The notes below the pieces were generated by a model. That model was not told the DNA's origin, searched no databases, and worked only from the letters and a program-made list of their open reading frames with translations. From JAMCRM01 sp035561075 (GTDB lineage Bacteria > Acidobacteriota > Terriglobia > Bryobacterales > Bryobacteraceae): a stretch of DNA of 64,000 bases. This document shows, piece after piece, positions 44,805 to 52,571 of the stretch. The stretch lies in contig DATMYF010000013.1 in assembly GCA_035561075.1 (NCBI GenBank), positions 1-64,000 on the forward strand, written 5' to 3'. Every line of letters starts with the position of its first letter. Position 1 is the stretch's first letter. Made by a program: the position numbers and the translations under genes.

Positions 44805-46427
44805 TCAAGCACCGCCGGGCTTGCAGGACAGCGCCGCCGGAGCGGGCTCCGCGGGCGCCGTTGAGCGTTGTGAAAGGAACCGGTCTACCACTTGGGCAGC
44901 CACGTTGGCGGGCGCCGCAGCGGTTACCCTGGGCGCCACTGGCGCCGGAGTTGCTGCCGCACCACCCATCCCGCGGCTCGCCATGAACCGGTCCACGGCC
45001 GCTGCGACCGCGTGCCGTGCCACTGGGCCAGCCTGGGCGGGCTCGTCTTCGGCCGGCGCGGTGAAAGCTTCTTCCGGCTTCCGCACAGCGTGCGCGATGC
45101 GCTTGACGTTGAGGAGATGCATCGGGCCGACGTTATCGCCCGTACTGTTGCCCGCCATTGCCCCGCAGCCTAGCGTCATGGCCGGGGGCAGATTGGTGGT
45201 AATGCCGGTCGAGCCTTGCGGCGCCGGTGTGTTCACCACCACCCGCATAGCCGGCATGCGCATTCCGAACTCCCGGATGCGCGCGTCGTCGGTGGCGTAA
45301 ATCACGCAGGTGTGGCCCAGCCCGCCGAAGCGCATCAGCGCTTCACAGGCATCCAAACATGCCGCCCAGTCCGGCCGGAAATAGAGCGCCAGCACCGGGG
45401 AGAGCTTTTCCATGGAGAGCGGGTGCTCGCGGCCCACGCCCTTCAACTCCACCATAATGACGGTGGTATCCGCCGGCACCTCGAAGCCCGCCATCTGGGC
45501 GATCTTCACGGGCGACTGTCCCACGCATTTCGAGTTGATGGTAAAGCTAGGGGTCACCAGCACGCGCGCCATCGCCTGCTGCTGCGCCTCATTGCAGAAG
45601 AAGGCCTTGCGGGCCTTCAGTTCCGCCACGATCTGCTCCCGCAGGGATTCCTCGGCCACAATGGCCTGCTCGCTGGTGCAGACCGTGCCGTAGTCGAACA
45701 TCTTGCCGATGACGGTCTTGGCCACGGCTTCCGGAATGTCGGCCGAGCGGTCAATCAGCACCGGGGTATTCCCAGGGCCCACGCCCAAAGCAGGGGTGCC
45801 GCTCGAATATGCCGCGCGCACGATGCCGTGCCCGCCCGTTGCCAGGATAACGGCGGTGCGCTCGTGCTTCATCAGGGCGCTGGTGCCCTCAATTGTGGAA
45901 GCGCCGACGCACTGGATGATGTCTTCCGGGGCACCCGCCTGGAGAGCCGCCTGGTAAAGGACATCCGCCGTCGCACAGGTGCACTTGTACGCGTGCGGAT
46001 GCGGCGCGATCACGACAGCGTTGCCCGCCTTCAGCGAGATCAGGGTCTTGTAGATAACGGTGGATGTGGGGTTGGTGACGGGCAGGATGGCGGCTACGAC
46101 GCCGAGCGGCACGGCGATTTCGGTCATGCGCTCATCACGCAGTTCCCGCAGCACCCCGATAGTGCGCATTCCGCGCAGGCTGCGCGCCAGCAGGTCTGCG
46201 CCGAGCAGGTTTTTGACGGTCTTATCCGGCGCATTGCCGTAACCAGTTTCCTCGACCGCCATTTGTGCCAGACGCTTCGCATTGGCGCGCCCGGCGGCAG
46301 CCATCGCTTCCACGATGGCGTCCACCTGCTCCTGGCTGTACGACCGGTACTTCAACGAGGCGGCGTACGCTTTGGCGACCTTGGTACGGACCTCCTGGAT
46401 AGAGACCAGGTCTTTATCGTGCAGCAT
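44805..46427 (-). CDS. CoA-acylating aldehyde dehydrogenase, microcompartment type
   Basis: This 540-residue EutE/PduP/AdhE-N-type enzyme oxidises an aldehyde to acyl-CoA with NAD+. It shows ILPVTNPTSTVIYKTLISLK, VILATGGHGIVRAAYSSGTP, and the catalytic Cys250 in DYGTVCTSEQAIV. After the catalytic part (residues 1 to about 450), an Ala/Pro-rich tail carries two similar amphipathic helices (ARHAVAAAVDRFMASRG at about 470 and NVAAQVVDRFLSQRS at about 509). These look like encapsulation peptides. The ATG overlaps the shell-gene stop by one base (TAATG). The frame continues past its TGA. Confidence 0.9.
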   Translation of the reverse strand: MLHDKDLVSIQEVRTKVAKAYAASLKYRSYSQEQVDAIVEAMAAAGRANAKRLAQMAVEETGYGNAPDKTVKNLLGADLLARSLRGMRTIGVLRELRDERMTEIAVPLGVVAAILPVTNPTSTVIYKTLISLKAGNAVVIAPHPHAYKCTCATADVLYQAALQAGAPEDIIQCVGASTIEGTSALMKHERTAVILATGGHGIVRAAYSSGTPALGVGPGNTPVLIDRSADIPEAVAKTVIGKMFDYGTVCTSEQAIVAEESLREQIVAELKARKAFFCNEAQQQAMARVLVTPSFTINSKCVGQSPVKIAQMAGFEVPADTTVIMVELKGVGREHPLSMEKLSPVLALYFRPDWAACLDACEALMRFGGLGHTCVIYATDDARIREFGMRMPAMRVVVNTPAPQGSTGITTNLPPAMTLGCGAMAGNSTGDNVGPMHLLNVKRIAHAVRKPEEAFTAPAEDEPAQAGPVARHAVAAAVDRFMASRGMGGAAATPAPVAPRVTAAAPANVAAQVVDRFLSQRSTAPAEPAPAALSCKPGGA

Positions 46428-46705
46428 TACCCGTTCTTCTTGTAGGGCAGCACCTTCTCCACTTCATCGTGCGGCCGCGGAATCACGTGTACGGCAACCA
46501 GTTCCCCAACCCTGCGGGCGGCCGCGGCGCCGGCGTCCGTGGCGGCCTTCACCGCGCCCACGTCGCCACGCACCGTCACCATCACCAATCCCGCGCCGGT
46601 GAACTCCTTGCCCATGAGAACGACATTGGCTGTCTTCACCATGGCATCGGCGGCTTCAATCGCGCCCACCAAACCCTTCGTTTCGATCAGGCCAAGGGCC
46701 TCCAT
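46427..46705 (-). CDS. BMC-H microcompartment shell protein
   Basis: This 92-residue single BMC domain has the PduA/EutM/CcmK-type sequence: EALGLIETKGLVGAIEAADA at the start, VRGDVGAVKAATDAGAAAA in the second half and VHVIPRPHDEVEKVLP at the end. Such proteins form hexamers that tile the shell of bacterial microcompartments, with a central pore for metabolites. AGGAGG precedes the ATG. It is the first gene of the unit with the acylating aldehyde dehydrogenase. No pentameric (EutN/CcmL) vertex protein is in the window, so other shell genes must lie elsewhere if a closed shell is made. Confidence 0.95.
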   Translation of the reverse strand: MEALGLIETKGLVGAIEAADAMVKTANVVLMGKEFTGAGLVMVTVRGDVGAVKAATDAGAAAARRVGELVAVHVIPRPHDEVEKVLPYKKNG

Positions 46706-46846
46706 TGATACCTCCTGTCTGGATGATTCTTTACCCTATCATAATTCGGGGTTGCGGCGCTCCGGAGGTGCCTCTTTTCGCACGTCGCGCGCCGCCGGAC
46801 CTCGCGCGCTGGCCGCTGGCGTGCTATAAGGTGTGCGGGGAGTTGT

Positions 46847-48121
46847 GTGTCGGCCTTCGAAATCTTAGCGGTTATCGCTATCCTGGTGCAGGCTTTCCTG
46901 TTGTTCCTTGCCTTTTTCGAGCCTGGCCTGCCGTACAAGATAACCCCCGCCCCTTCACTGCCGGTCGATTCAGATACGTTCGTGCGAATCATCGGCACCA
47001 TTACGGACGCCCAAATCCACCACGGCACCCGGGTGGAGGTCTTCACCAATGGCGAGAGCTTCTATCAGGCGGAACTGGAGACCATCCGCGCCGCCCGGGT
47101 GAACGTAAACCTGGAGGCCTACATCTTCGAACCCGGAAAAGTGGCGGACCGGTTCATCGACGCGCTGGCCGAGCGCGCTCGCGCGGGTGTGAAGGTCAAA
47201 CTGGTACTCGATTCCATCGGCAGCCTCACCACCAGGGAGGGAACCCTGCGGAACCTTCTGAACGCCGGGGGCGAGGTGCAATGGTACGTGCCCTTCCGCT
47301 GGTACAACCTGCCGCGCCTGAATCACCGCACGCACCGCGAGCTGCTGATCGTAGACGGTACGATCGGATTCCTGGGAGGCGCGGGCTTCGCCGACCACTG
47401 GTTATTCGATAAGGGTAGGCAGCGACGCTGGCGCGACACCATGTTCCGCGTGGAAGGCGAGGCCGTTGGCAGCATGCAGGCGACTTTCGCCGAAAACTGG
47501 CTGGAAGCATCGGGTGAGGTGCTCACTATGGAGGATTATTATCCGCTCTGTGAGTCTGCGGGCGAGAGCGTGTCGCTGGTGGTGAACAGTTCACCGTCCG
47601 CGGCACGCGGGACGCGCGCCCGCATGCTTTTCCAAACGCTGCTCGCCGAGGCATCCCGCAGCATCCACATTACCAGCCCCTATTTCCTGCCCGACCGCAG
47701 CGCGCGCGCGGAACTGGCCCGCGCCATACGGGAGCGCGGCGTGGAAGTCCAGATTGTGGTTCCCGGGCATCATACCGATCACCTGCTGACGCGACGCTCC
47801 AGCCGCCGGCTCTACGGCGAACTGCTCCTGGCCGGCGCCCGCATCTACGAATATCAGCCGTCCATGATCCACACCAAGGCGATGATCGTTGACAGCGTCT
47901 GGAGCGTGGTCGGCTCCACCAACTTCGACAACCGCTCCTTCGGCCTGAACGATGAGGTGAACCTGGCGGTGCTCGACCAGCCATTGGCGGCGCGCCTGGA
48001 AAAGGACTTCGCCCAGGACCTTGCCGACAGCCGCCAGATCACTTATGACGACTGGCGGCGGAGGCCCTTTTTCGAGCGGTTCCACGAAGGGCTGGGCTGG
48101 ATCATTGAGCGCCAGGCTTGA
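46847..48121 (+). CDS. cardiolipin synthase-like phospholipase D family protein
   Basis: This 424-residue membrane-anchored protein has an N-terminal hydrophobic helix (ILAVIAILVQAFLLFLAFF). Two phospholipase D domains follow. The second has a canonical HxKx4D motif (HTKAMIVD), followed by GSTNFDNRSFGLNDE. The first reads THRELLIVDG, with Glu in the position of the Lys. Bacterial members condense phosphatidylglycerol to cardiolipin. The start is GTG 46847 with GGGGAG upstream. The next gene overlaps its stop. Confidence 0.87.
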   Translation: MSAFEILAVIAILVQAFLLFLAFFEPGLPYKITPAPSLPVDSDTFVRIIGTITDAQIHHGTRVEVFTNGESFYQAELETIRAARVNVNLEAYIFEPGKVADRFIDALAERARAGVKVKLVLDSIGSLTTREGTLRNLLNAGGEVQWYVPFRWYNLPRLNHRTHRELLIVDGTIGFLGGAGFADHWLFDKGRQRRWRDTMFRVEGEAVGSMQATFAENWLEASGEVLTMEDYYPLCESAGESVSLVVNSSPSAARGTRARMLFQTLLAEASRSIHITSPYFLPDRSARAELARAIRERGVEVQIVVPGHHTDHLLTRRSSRRLYGELLLAGARIYEYQPSMIHTKAMIVDSVWSVVGSTNFDNRSFGLNDEVNLAVLDQPLAARLEKDFAQDLADSRQITYDDWRRRPFFERFHEGLGWIIERQA

Positions 48122-48879
48122 CCGGCATGGGTCGCATCCGGGTGGTCACTTACAACACGCACAAATGCCGCGGGATCGACGGCCGCACACGGCCCCTGCG
48201 CATCGCCGAGGTGCTGCGCGAGACCTCCGCCGCCATCATCGCGCTCCAGGAGGTGGTCAGCCGTCCAGGGGCGGCACCCCAGGACGACCAGCCGCAATTC
48301 ATCGCCGAAGCGCTCAGAATGCACTATGTGCTCGGCGCCGTGCGTCCCTTCCGCGACGGTGTCTACGGCAACGCGGTGCTCAGCAGTTTCCCCATCCGGA
48401 TGATGCGCAACTACGACCTGAGTTTTATCGGGAGGGAGGAGCGCGGCTGCATGCGCGCCGATATCGACATTGGTGGAAACCAAGTGCTCCACGTGTTCAA
48501 CGTGCACCTGGGAACGGCCCATGAGGAGCGCCGCCACCAGGCCCGCCGCCTGATCACCGACGAACTCGTGAATAGCGTGGATATTTCCGCGCCGCGGATC
48601 GTAATGGGGGATTTTAACGAGTGGCTTCCCGGCCTGGTCACACGGCTGCTCAGCGTACACCTGGAGAGCCCCGACTTGCGCAAGCACCTGGAGCGTACCC
48701 GCACCTACCCGGGTCTGCTGCCGCTGATGCACCTGGACCACATCTATCACGATCCTGCGCTCGGACTTGAGAAGTTCCTGGTGCACCGCAGCCGCAGGGC
48801 GCTGATCGCCTCCGATCATTTACCACTAGTGGCTGATTTCCGCGTGCCTGAGGGACAAAATAAAAATGGTTCCAAGTGA
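48118..48879 (+). CDS. endonuclease/exonuclease/phosphatase family protein
   Basis: This 253-residue EEP-fold phosphohydrolase has VVTYNTHKCRGIDGRTRP with the active-site Asn, ALQEVVSR with the metal-binding Glu, VHLGTAHEERRHQARRL, VMGDFNEWLPG, LDHIYHDP and the catalytic SDHLPLVADF. These proteins cleave phosphodiesters in nucleic acids or lipids. The likely TTG start overlaps the stop of the cardiolipin synthase gene (TTGA), with ATG 48127 as alternative. This pairing with a synthase favours a phospholipid role (for example, a sphingomyelinase-like activity) over DNA repair, by inference. Confidence 0.85.
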   Translation: MTGMGRIRVVTYNTHKCRGIDGRTRPLRIAEVLRETSAAIIALQEVVSRPGAAPQDDQPQFIAEALRMHYVLGAVRPFRDGVYGNAVLSSFPIRMMRNYDLSFIGREERGCMRADIDIGGNQVLHVFNVHLGTAHEERRHQARRLITDELVNSVDISAPRIVMGDFNEWLPGLVTRLLSVHLESPDLRKHLERTRTYPGLLPLMHLDHIYHDPALGLEKFLVHRSRRALIASDHLPLVADFRVPEGQNKNGSK

Positions 48880-49614
48880 TCCGATTTCCAGCCACGCTCT
48901 CCGCCGGCATGCCCGGCACCGAGCGTTGCAGTCAGGAATACCGGGCGATCTCCGGTTCGCTCCCCGCTGCTACTTTTCAGTTGCAACGGCTCATTGCTAG
49001 CCGGTCCGCCTGCTGGTCTTTCCTGCCCGAAGCCGGCGTGTGGCAACGACCTTTCGCTCGCTCGTAACGGCTGTCCGTTTCCGGACCACCATCGCGAGGT
49101 CACCGTTCCTGGCCTGCTGCTTCTTCGCCTCGCTCGCCCCTGACGGAAATCGTTCGGTCGGTTGCTCCCCCGCCCCTCGCGGTTTGCACCCGCTTTGGTC
49201 GGGATCATCGCTCCAACCCGTTTTTCCGCTGCGGACGAGCGCTCCCAGCCGCGCCTCGGATCTCCACTCCCCTTCAGGGCATTGCGCCCTTCCGGATCAA
49301 AGCGTTCTACCCGATTTGCTGCCGGAAAGCTCACCTTCCGAATTCGCCCGATTGCCCTTCGCTCCCCGCAACCGCCCTATAAATAGTATCGGCTGCGGAT
49401 CAACGTTCCAAGCTCGCTACGTTTCCGGAGGCCCGCTGTTCCTCAAACCTCTTGGAACCACCCCAATCATGCATCAGGTCCAAAGCTCGGTCAAGAGTTT
49501 TCGAAAGAGCGACTGTACTTTTCCACAGTAAAAAAAATGCCTCTGATTTCATTTGGTTACAGGCGAGAGCGGTGAGTATCTTGTGGATAAAACGGCGGGA
49601 TTCGAAAGCGTTCT
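48880..49614. other. 735-base gap without a recognisable gene
   Basis: No frame on either strand shows a domain or a good start. The first 500 bases are strongly asymmetric (pyrimidine-rich on the plus strand, purine-rich on the minus strand), with local GC hairpins such as CAGGGCATTGCGCCCT near 49276. The last 200 bases are more AT-rich, with TTTTCCACAGTAAAAAAAATG near 49520. Possibilities are a structured RNA, a dispersed repeat or a decayed gene. I could not match a known RNA family. Confidence 0.4.
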
Positions 49615-49878
49615 TCAATCGTCTTCTTCGAGCAGTTCCCTTAAGAGTACGGTCCGGGTAGCCGCTCCGGCGCGGCGGGTGTATTCCAGGAGGCTGCCGG
49701 TGATGCCGGTGCACCGCAGGGCGGCGTGGTGGGCGGATTTCAGCCGCCGTGACGCAGGATGCTCCCGCCCCAGCAGGTCCAGCGTAAACACCAGTTCATT
49801 CAGGAGCAGCGTCAACTCGTCGTTGAATTCGCTTGCCACGGAGGCCGCCAGAGCGGCCGGGTGCGCCGGGTTCTTCAC
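49615..49878 (-). CDS. small protein resembling a histidine-kinase DHp domain
   Basis: This 87-residue all-helical protein starts with GTG. The stretch ASVASEFNDELTLLLNELVF, then ARRL-like spacing and CTGITGSLLEYTRRAG, follows the pattern of the dimerisation/phosphoacceptor helices of hybrid sensor kinases (usually HDFNNLLT...LLAFSRR). Here the phosphoaccepting His is replaced: SEFND instead of HDFNN. There is no ATPase domain. It could be a dimerising antagonist of a sensor kinase or a gene remnant. Confidence 0.55.
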   Translation of the reverse strand: MKNPAHPAALAASVASEFNDELTLLLNELVFTLDLLGREHPASRRLKSAHHAALRCTGITGSLLEYTRRAGAATRTVLLRELLEEDD

Positions 49879-50018
49879 GCCCCCATGTTATGCGGCGGCG
49901 CCATGGGATTCCGGCACACAAGCATCCTAATCCACTGAGCCTGCTGGCGAAATAAAACCGGGGAGGACGTGACCGGAGGGAAGCCGGCCCGCCGGTAGCG
50001 GCGGACCGGCCAATGCAA

Positions 50019-50318
50019 CTAGACAACCTTCAAAATGATGATAACCAGGGTGTACAGCGCCAGCGACTCGATCAGCACCAGGCCGAGCAGCAGCGCGAAA
50101 CGGATAGCCGCGGTAGCGCCAGGATTGCGCGCCATACCTTCTGCAGAAGCGGCAACGGCCTTGGCCTGCGCCAGTCCGCATCCGGCGGAAGCGATAGCCA
50201 TCGAGAAGCCCGAAGTAATCGCGACCCAGTTCACGGCCGACCCGCCGGCTTCCGCCGCGAACATCGGGGTGGCGAACACGAGCAGCACCAGGCACAACAA
50301 CATCAGCTTTGCGTTCAT
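50019..50318 (-). CDS. atpE: F0F1 ATP synthase subunit c
   Basis: This is the proton-carrying ring subunit: two helices with GFSMAIASAGCGLAQAKAV, the polar loop RNPGA, and the ion-binding Glu in LVLIESLALYTLVI. The N-terminus is extended by a cleavable-signal-like helix (MNAKLMLLCLVLLVFATPMF), as in some other bacteria. The ATG at 50318 is used because GGAG lies 6 bases upstream. It is the last gene of the F0 cluster here; subunit b and the F1 genes do not follow. Confidence 0.95.
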   Translation of the reverse strand: MNAKLMLLCLVLLVFATPMFAAEAGGSAVNWVAITSGFSMAIASAGCGLAQAKAVAASAEGMARNPGATAAIRFALLLGLVLIESLALYTLVIIILKVV

Positions 50319-50417
50319 GTGTTTCTCCAACGTTAAGATCGCCCGCAGGAGGTGGTTCCCGTCATCCTCTTACAGCCGGGCTCACACTGCACAGGCGGCA
50401 TAAAGCCGTTATGAAGA

Positions 50418-51146
50418 CTAATGATCGTGCGCCACCGCGCCGGCCACATAAATCATGCTCAGCAGGACGAAGATATAGGCCTGCAGGAATGCCACGAAGA
50501 TGTGCAGCCCCATAAATACTGCCGGGATCGCGAAGTACGTCAGCCCCAGGAACACCATCAGCACCTGCTCGCCGGCATACATATTGGCGTAAAGACGAAC
50601 GGTGAGGGAGAGCGGCCGCGCCAGGTGGCTGATGATCTCGATCGGAATCATCAAGGGGGCCAGCACCGGCATGGGACCGGCGAAATGCTTCAGGTACCCG
50701 CCCACGCCCTGCGCCTGCATGCCCACCATGTTGTAATAAAGGAACGTCGCCAACGCGCATCCGAGCGGCACCGACGGGTTCATGGTGGGAGACTCAAAAC
50801 CCGGGACGGCGCCGATCAGGTTGGCAAACAGGATGAAGAAGAAGATGGTTCCGAAATACCCCAGGTACTTCGGCCCGTCATGTCCGACCTGGTCTTTCGT
50901 CTCGCCATCGAGGAATCCGGCCACCAGTTCGAAAATGTGCTGCATCTTGCCCGGGCGATCGGGCGAAAGCCGCGGTCGCAAGACCGCAAACAGCACGATC
51001 ATGATGGCCGCCACCACAATCTGCATGGTGATGAAGTTGGCCCAGGGACGCGCTTCGGGGTGCATCCCGAAGAGGCCCAGGATGGCGTTCCCCAACCCGG
51101 CCAGGTAGTCATTAAATAGCTTGGTAATCCAAAGTTCAGCGTGCAT
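50418..51146 (-). CDS. atpB: F0F1 ATP synthase subunit a
   Basis: This 242-residue membrane subunit forms the proton half-channels. The essential Arg is in LARPLSLTVRLYANMYAGE, and FVAFLQAYIFVLLSMIYV is the conserved last helix pair. The start at ATG 51146 gives the N-terminus MHAELWITKLFNDYL; it overlaps the atpI-like gene by 11 bases. A longer frame to 51194 lies inside the upstream gene and is rejected. Confidence 0.95.
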   Translation of the reverse strand: MHAELWITKLFNDYLAGLGNAILGLFGMHPEARPWANFITMQIVVAAIMIVLFAVLRPRLSPDRPGKMQHIFELVAGFLDGETKDQVGHDGPKYLGYFGTIFFFILFANLIGAVPGFESPTMNPSVPLGCALATFLYYNMVGMQAQGVGGYLKHFAGPMPVLAPLMIPIEIISHLARPLSLTVRLYANMYAGEQVLMVFLGLTYFAIPAVFMGLHIFVAFLQAYIFVLLSMIYVAGAVAHDH

Positions 51147-51519
51147 ACACGAGTTCGAACAGGATTTCGAAAACGACGGCCGCGACGGACACAAAAAGCC
51201 CCGCCAGTGCGGCAGGCAAGCTCAGTACGGAACTTTTCAATATAACATAGGCGCCCGCACCCAAAACCAGGTAGCGCAAGCCCAGCACAATCGCGAATCT
51301 GGCACGTGGAGGACTGCCGGACGCGGCGGCATTGCCGAGAGCATCAACCACACGCTTCAGCCAGCGGAAATTCAGGTAGGAGGCACCGGCGCCCAGCAGG
51401 AAACCAACGCCCCCTGGCCAGCCGGCAATGGCTGTCGCGACCACCGTCCCGGCCCCCGCCAGCACCACGGTGATGCGGGTGATGCGCTCCGCCGCCCGGC
51501 CGAAGAAAAGGTCATCCAT
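51136..51519 (-). CDS. atpI: ATP synthase protein I
   Basis: This 127-residue membrane protein with four hydrophobic helices sits directly before atpB, the standard position of the ATP synthase I/AtpI chain. It shows GGVGFLLGAGASYLNFRWLKR, the most conserved region of the family. AtpI assists c-ring assembly and possibly Mg2+ supply. It overlaps both neighbours (8 bases with atpZ, 11 with atpB). Confidence 0.85.
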   Translation of the reverse strand: MDDLFFGRAAERITRITVVLAGAGTVVATAIAGWPGGVGFLLGAGASYLNFRWLKRVVDALGNAAASGSPPRARFAIVLGLRYLVLGAGAYVILKSSVLSLPAALAGLFVSVAAVVFEILFELVYAR

Positions 51520-51733
51520 CGTTGCGCGTATCCCGCTGGACGTGCCGGATCAACTGCACGAAGCCCGCGGCGATGCCCAGGATCAGGAAAGGGATATACA
51601 GGAAGTGTGTGCCGAAGGCGCGGTCCAGCAGGTACCCGATCAGGTAGCCCACGAACGTGGCCAACGGAAGCATAAAAGCCAGGGAGGTGTATTCCCCCAC
51701 CTGGACCATGAAATTACGTTGCCGGGGCGCCAC
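51512..51733 (-). CDS. atpZ: AtpZ/AtpQ-type small subunit
   Basis: This 73-residue protein with two membrane helices (SLAFMLPLATFVGYLIGYLL and FLYIPFLILGIAAGFVQLIR) has the YLLDRAFGTHFLYIPF loop typical of AtpZ/DUF-type proteins encoded at the head of atp operons. They form a complex with AtpI thought to bind divalent cations. The start is GTG at 51733; an internal ATG is an alternative. It lies 4 bases after hemD. Confidence 0.85.
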   Translation of the reverse strand: MAPRQRNFMVQVGEYTSLAFMLPLATFVGYLIGYLLDRAFGTHFLYIPFLILGIAAGFVQLIRHVQRDTRNDG

Positions 51734-51737
51734 CCCC

Positions 51738-52568
51738 TCATCTTCGCACGGACTTGGCTGCCAGGATCTCCCGCGCCCGTGCGGCGGTCTCCTGCACCAG
51801 GAATCCCATGCGCGGGTGGGACGGCTCCAGATCCGGCCGCAGCCCGTGCTCCTCCAGCGCTTCCGAGGTTGTGGGCCCTATGGAGCCGATAACCGCACGC
51901 GTCAGGCCAGCCTCGAAGGCGGGCATCGCAACGCCGGACTCCTCAGCCACGCGGAACAGGTGGACCACCTGCATCGCGGTAGTGAACATGGCTACGTCGG
52001 CCTCCCCGGCAGCAATGCGCCGGACGGCTTCACGCAGCGGTCCGGTATCCTCCGGCAGGTCCCAGCCGTACACCCGCACGGGAGTGACCTCGGCGCCGCG
52101 CGCGCGTAAACCGTCGAGCAGTTCAGGGTTCGACCGCCCGTACTCCTGCACCGCGATGCGTCGTTCGGGGCGCCCTTCGACTGCCGAGAGCAACTCCCTC
52201 CAGGTATTCGGCTCGGGCGCGGTGATTGCAGGCGCGAGGTTCATCTCCCGCAATGCCGCCACCGGCTTCGGTCCGCGCGCGACGAGTGTCACGCGGCCCA
52301 GGGCCTCCCGGAACCGCTCCGCCGGGTAGCGTGCCGCCAAGGTCTTCTGGAGCAGCCGGGTCCCCACCCCCGTAAGCAGGATCACCATATCGAAGTCGCC
52401 GGCGAATAGCCGCTCGGCAAAGCGAAAGGCCTCCTGGTTCTCTTCGAGCGGCACCTCACGCATGGACGGCGCCACAAACGGCTCACCCTGGCGGTTGCGG
52501 ATCAAGTGCGCCATCTCCGCGGCGCGGCGGCTCTCGAACGCGAATACGCGCAGCCCGTCAAAGGACAT
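51738..52568 (-). CDS. hemD: uroporphyrinogen-III synthase
   Basis: This 276-residue two-domain protein matches HemD: LRVFAFESRRAAEMAHLIRN at the start, DMVILLTGVGTRLLQKTL at the domain junction, then RIAVQEYGRSNPELL, and the C-terminal segment AMFTTAMQVVHLF with IGSIGPTTSEALEEHGLRP. HemD inverts ring D while closing hydroxymethylbilane, the branch point to heme, siroheme and cobalamin. It lies between the lipocalin and the F0 genes on the same strand with gaps of only 3-4 bases. Confidence 0.92.
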   Translation of the reverse strand: MSFDGLRVFAFESRRAAEMAHLIRNRQGEPFVAPSMREVPLEENQEAFRFAERLFAGDFDMVILLTGVGTRLLQKTLAARYPAERFREALGRVTLVARGPKPVAALREMNLAPAITAPEPNTWRELLSAVEGRPERRIAVQEYGRSNPELLDGLRARGAEVTPVRVYGWDLPEDTGPLREAVRRIAAGEADVAMFTTAMQVVHLFRVAEESGVAMPAFEAGLTRAVIGSIGPTTSEALEEHGLRPDLEPSHPRMGFLVQETAARAREILAAKSVRR

Positions 52569-52571
52569 CCG

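Noticed and set aside
48816..49334. 172-residue open frame on the minus strand, rich in Gly, Arg and Ser
   Set aside because: Composition follows the purine-rich strand, it overlaps the end of the EEP gene, and no domain is visible; treated as non-coding.
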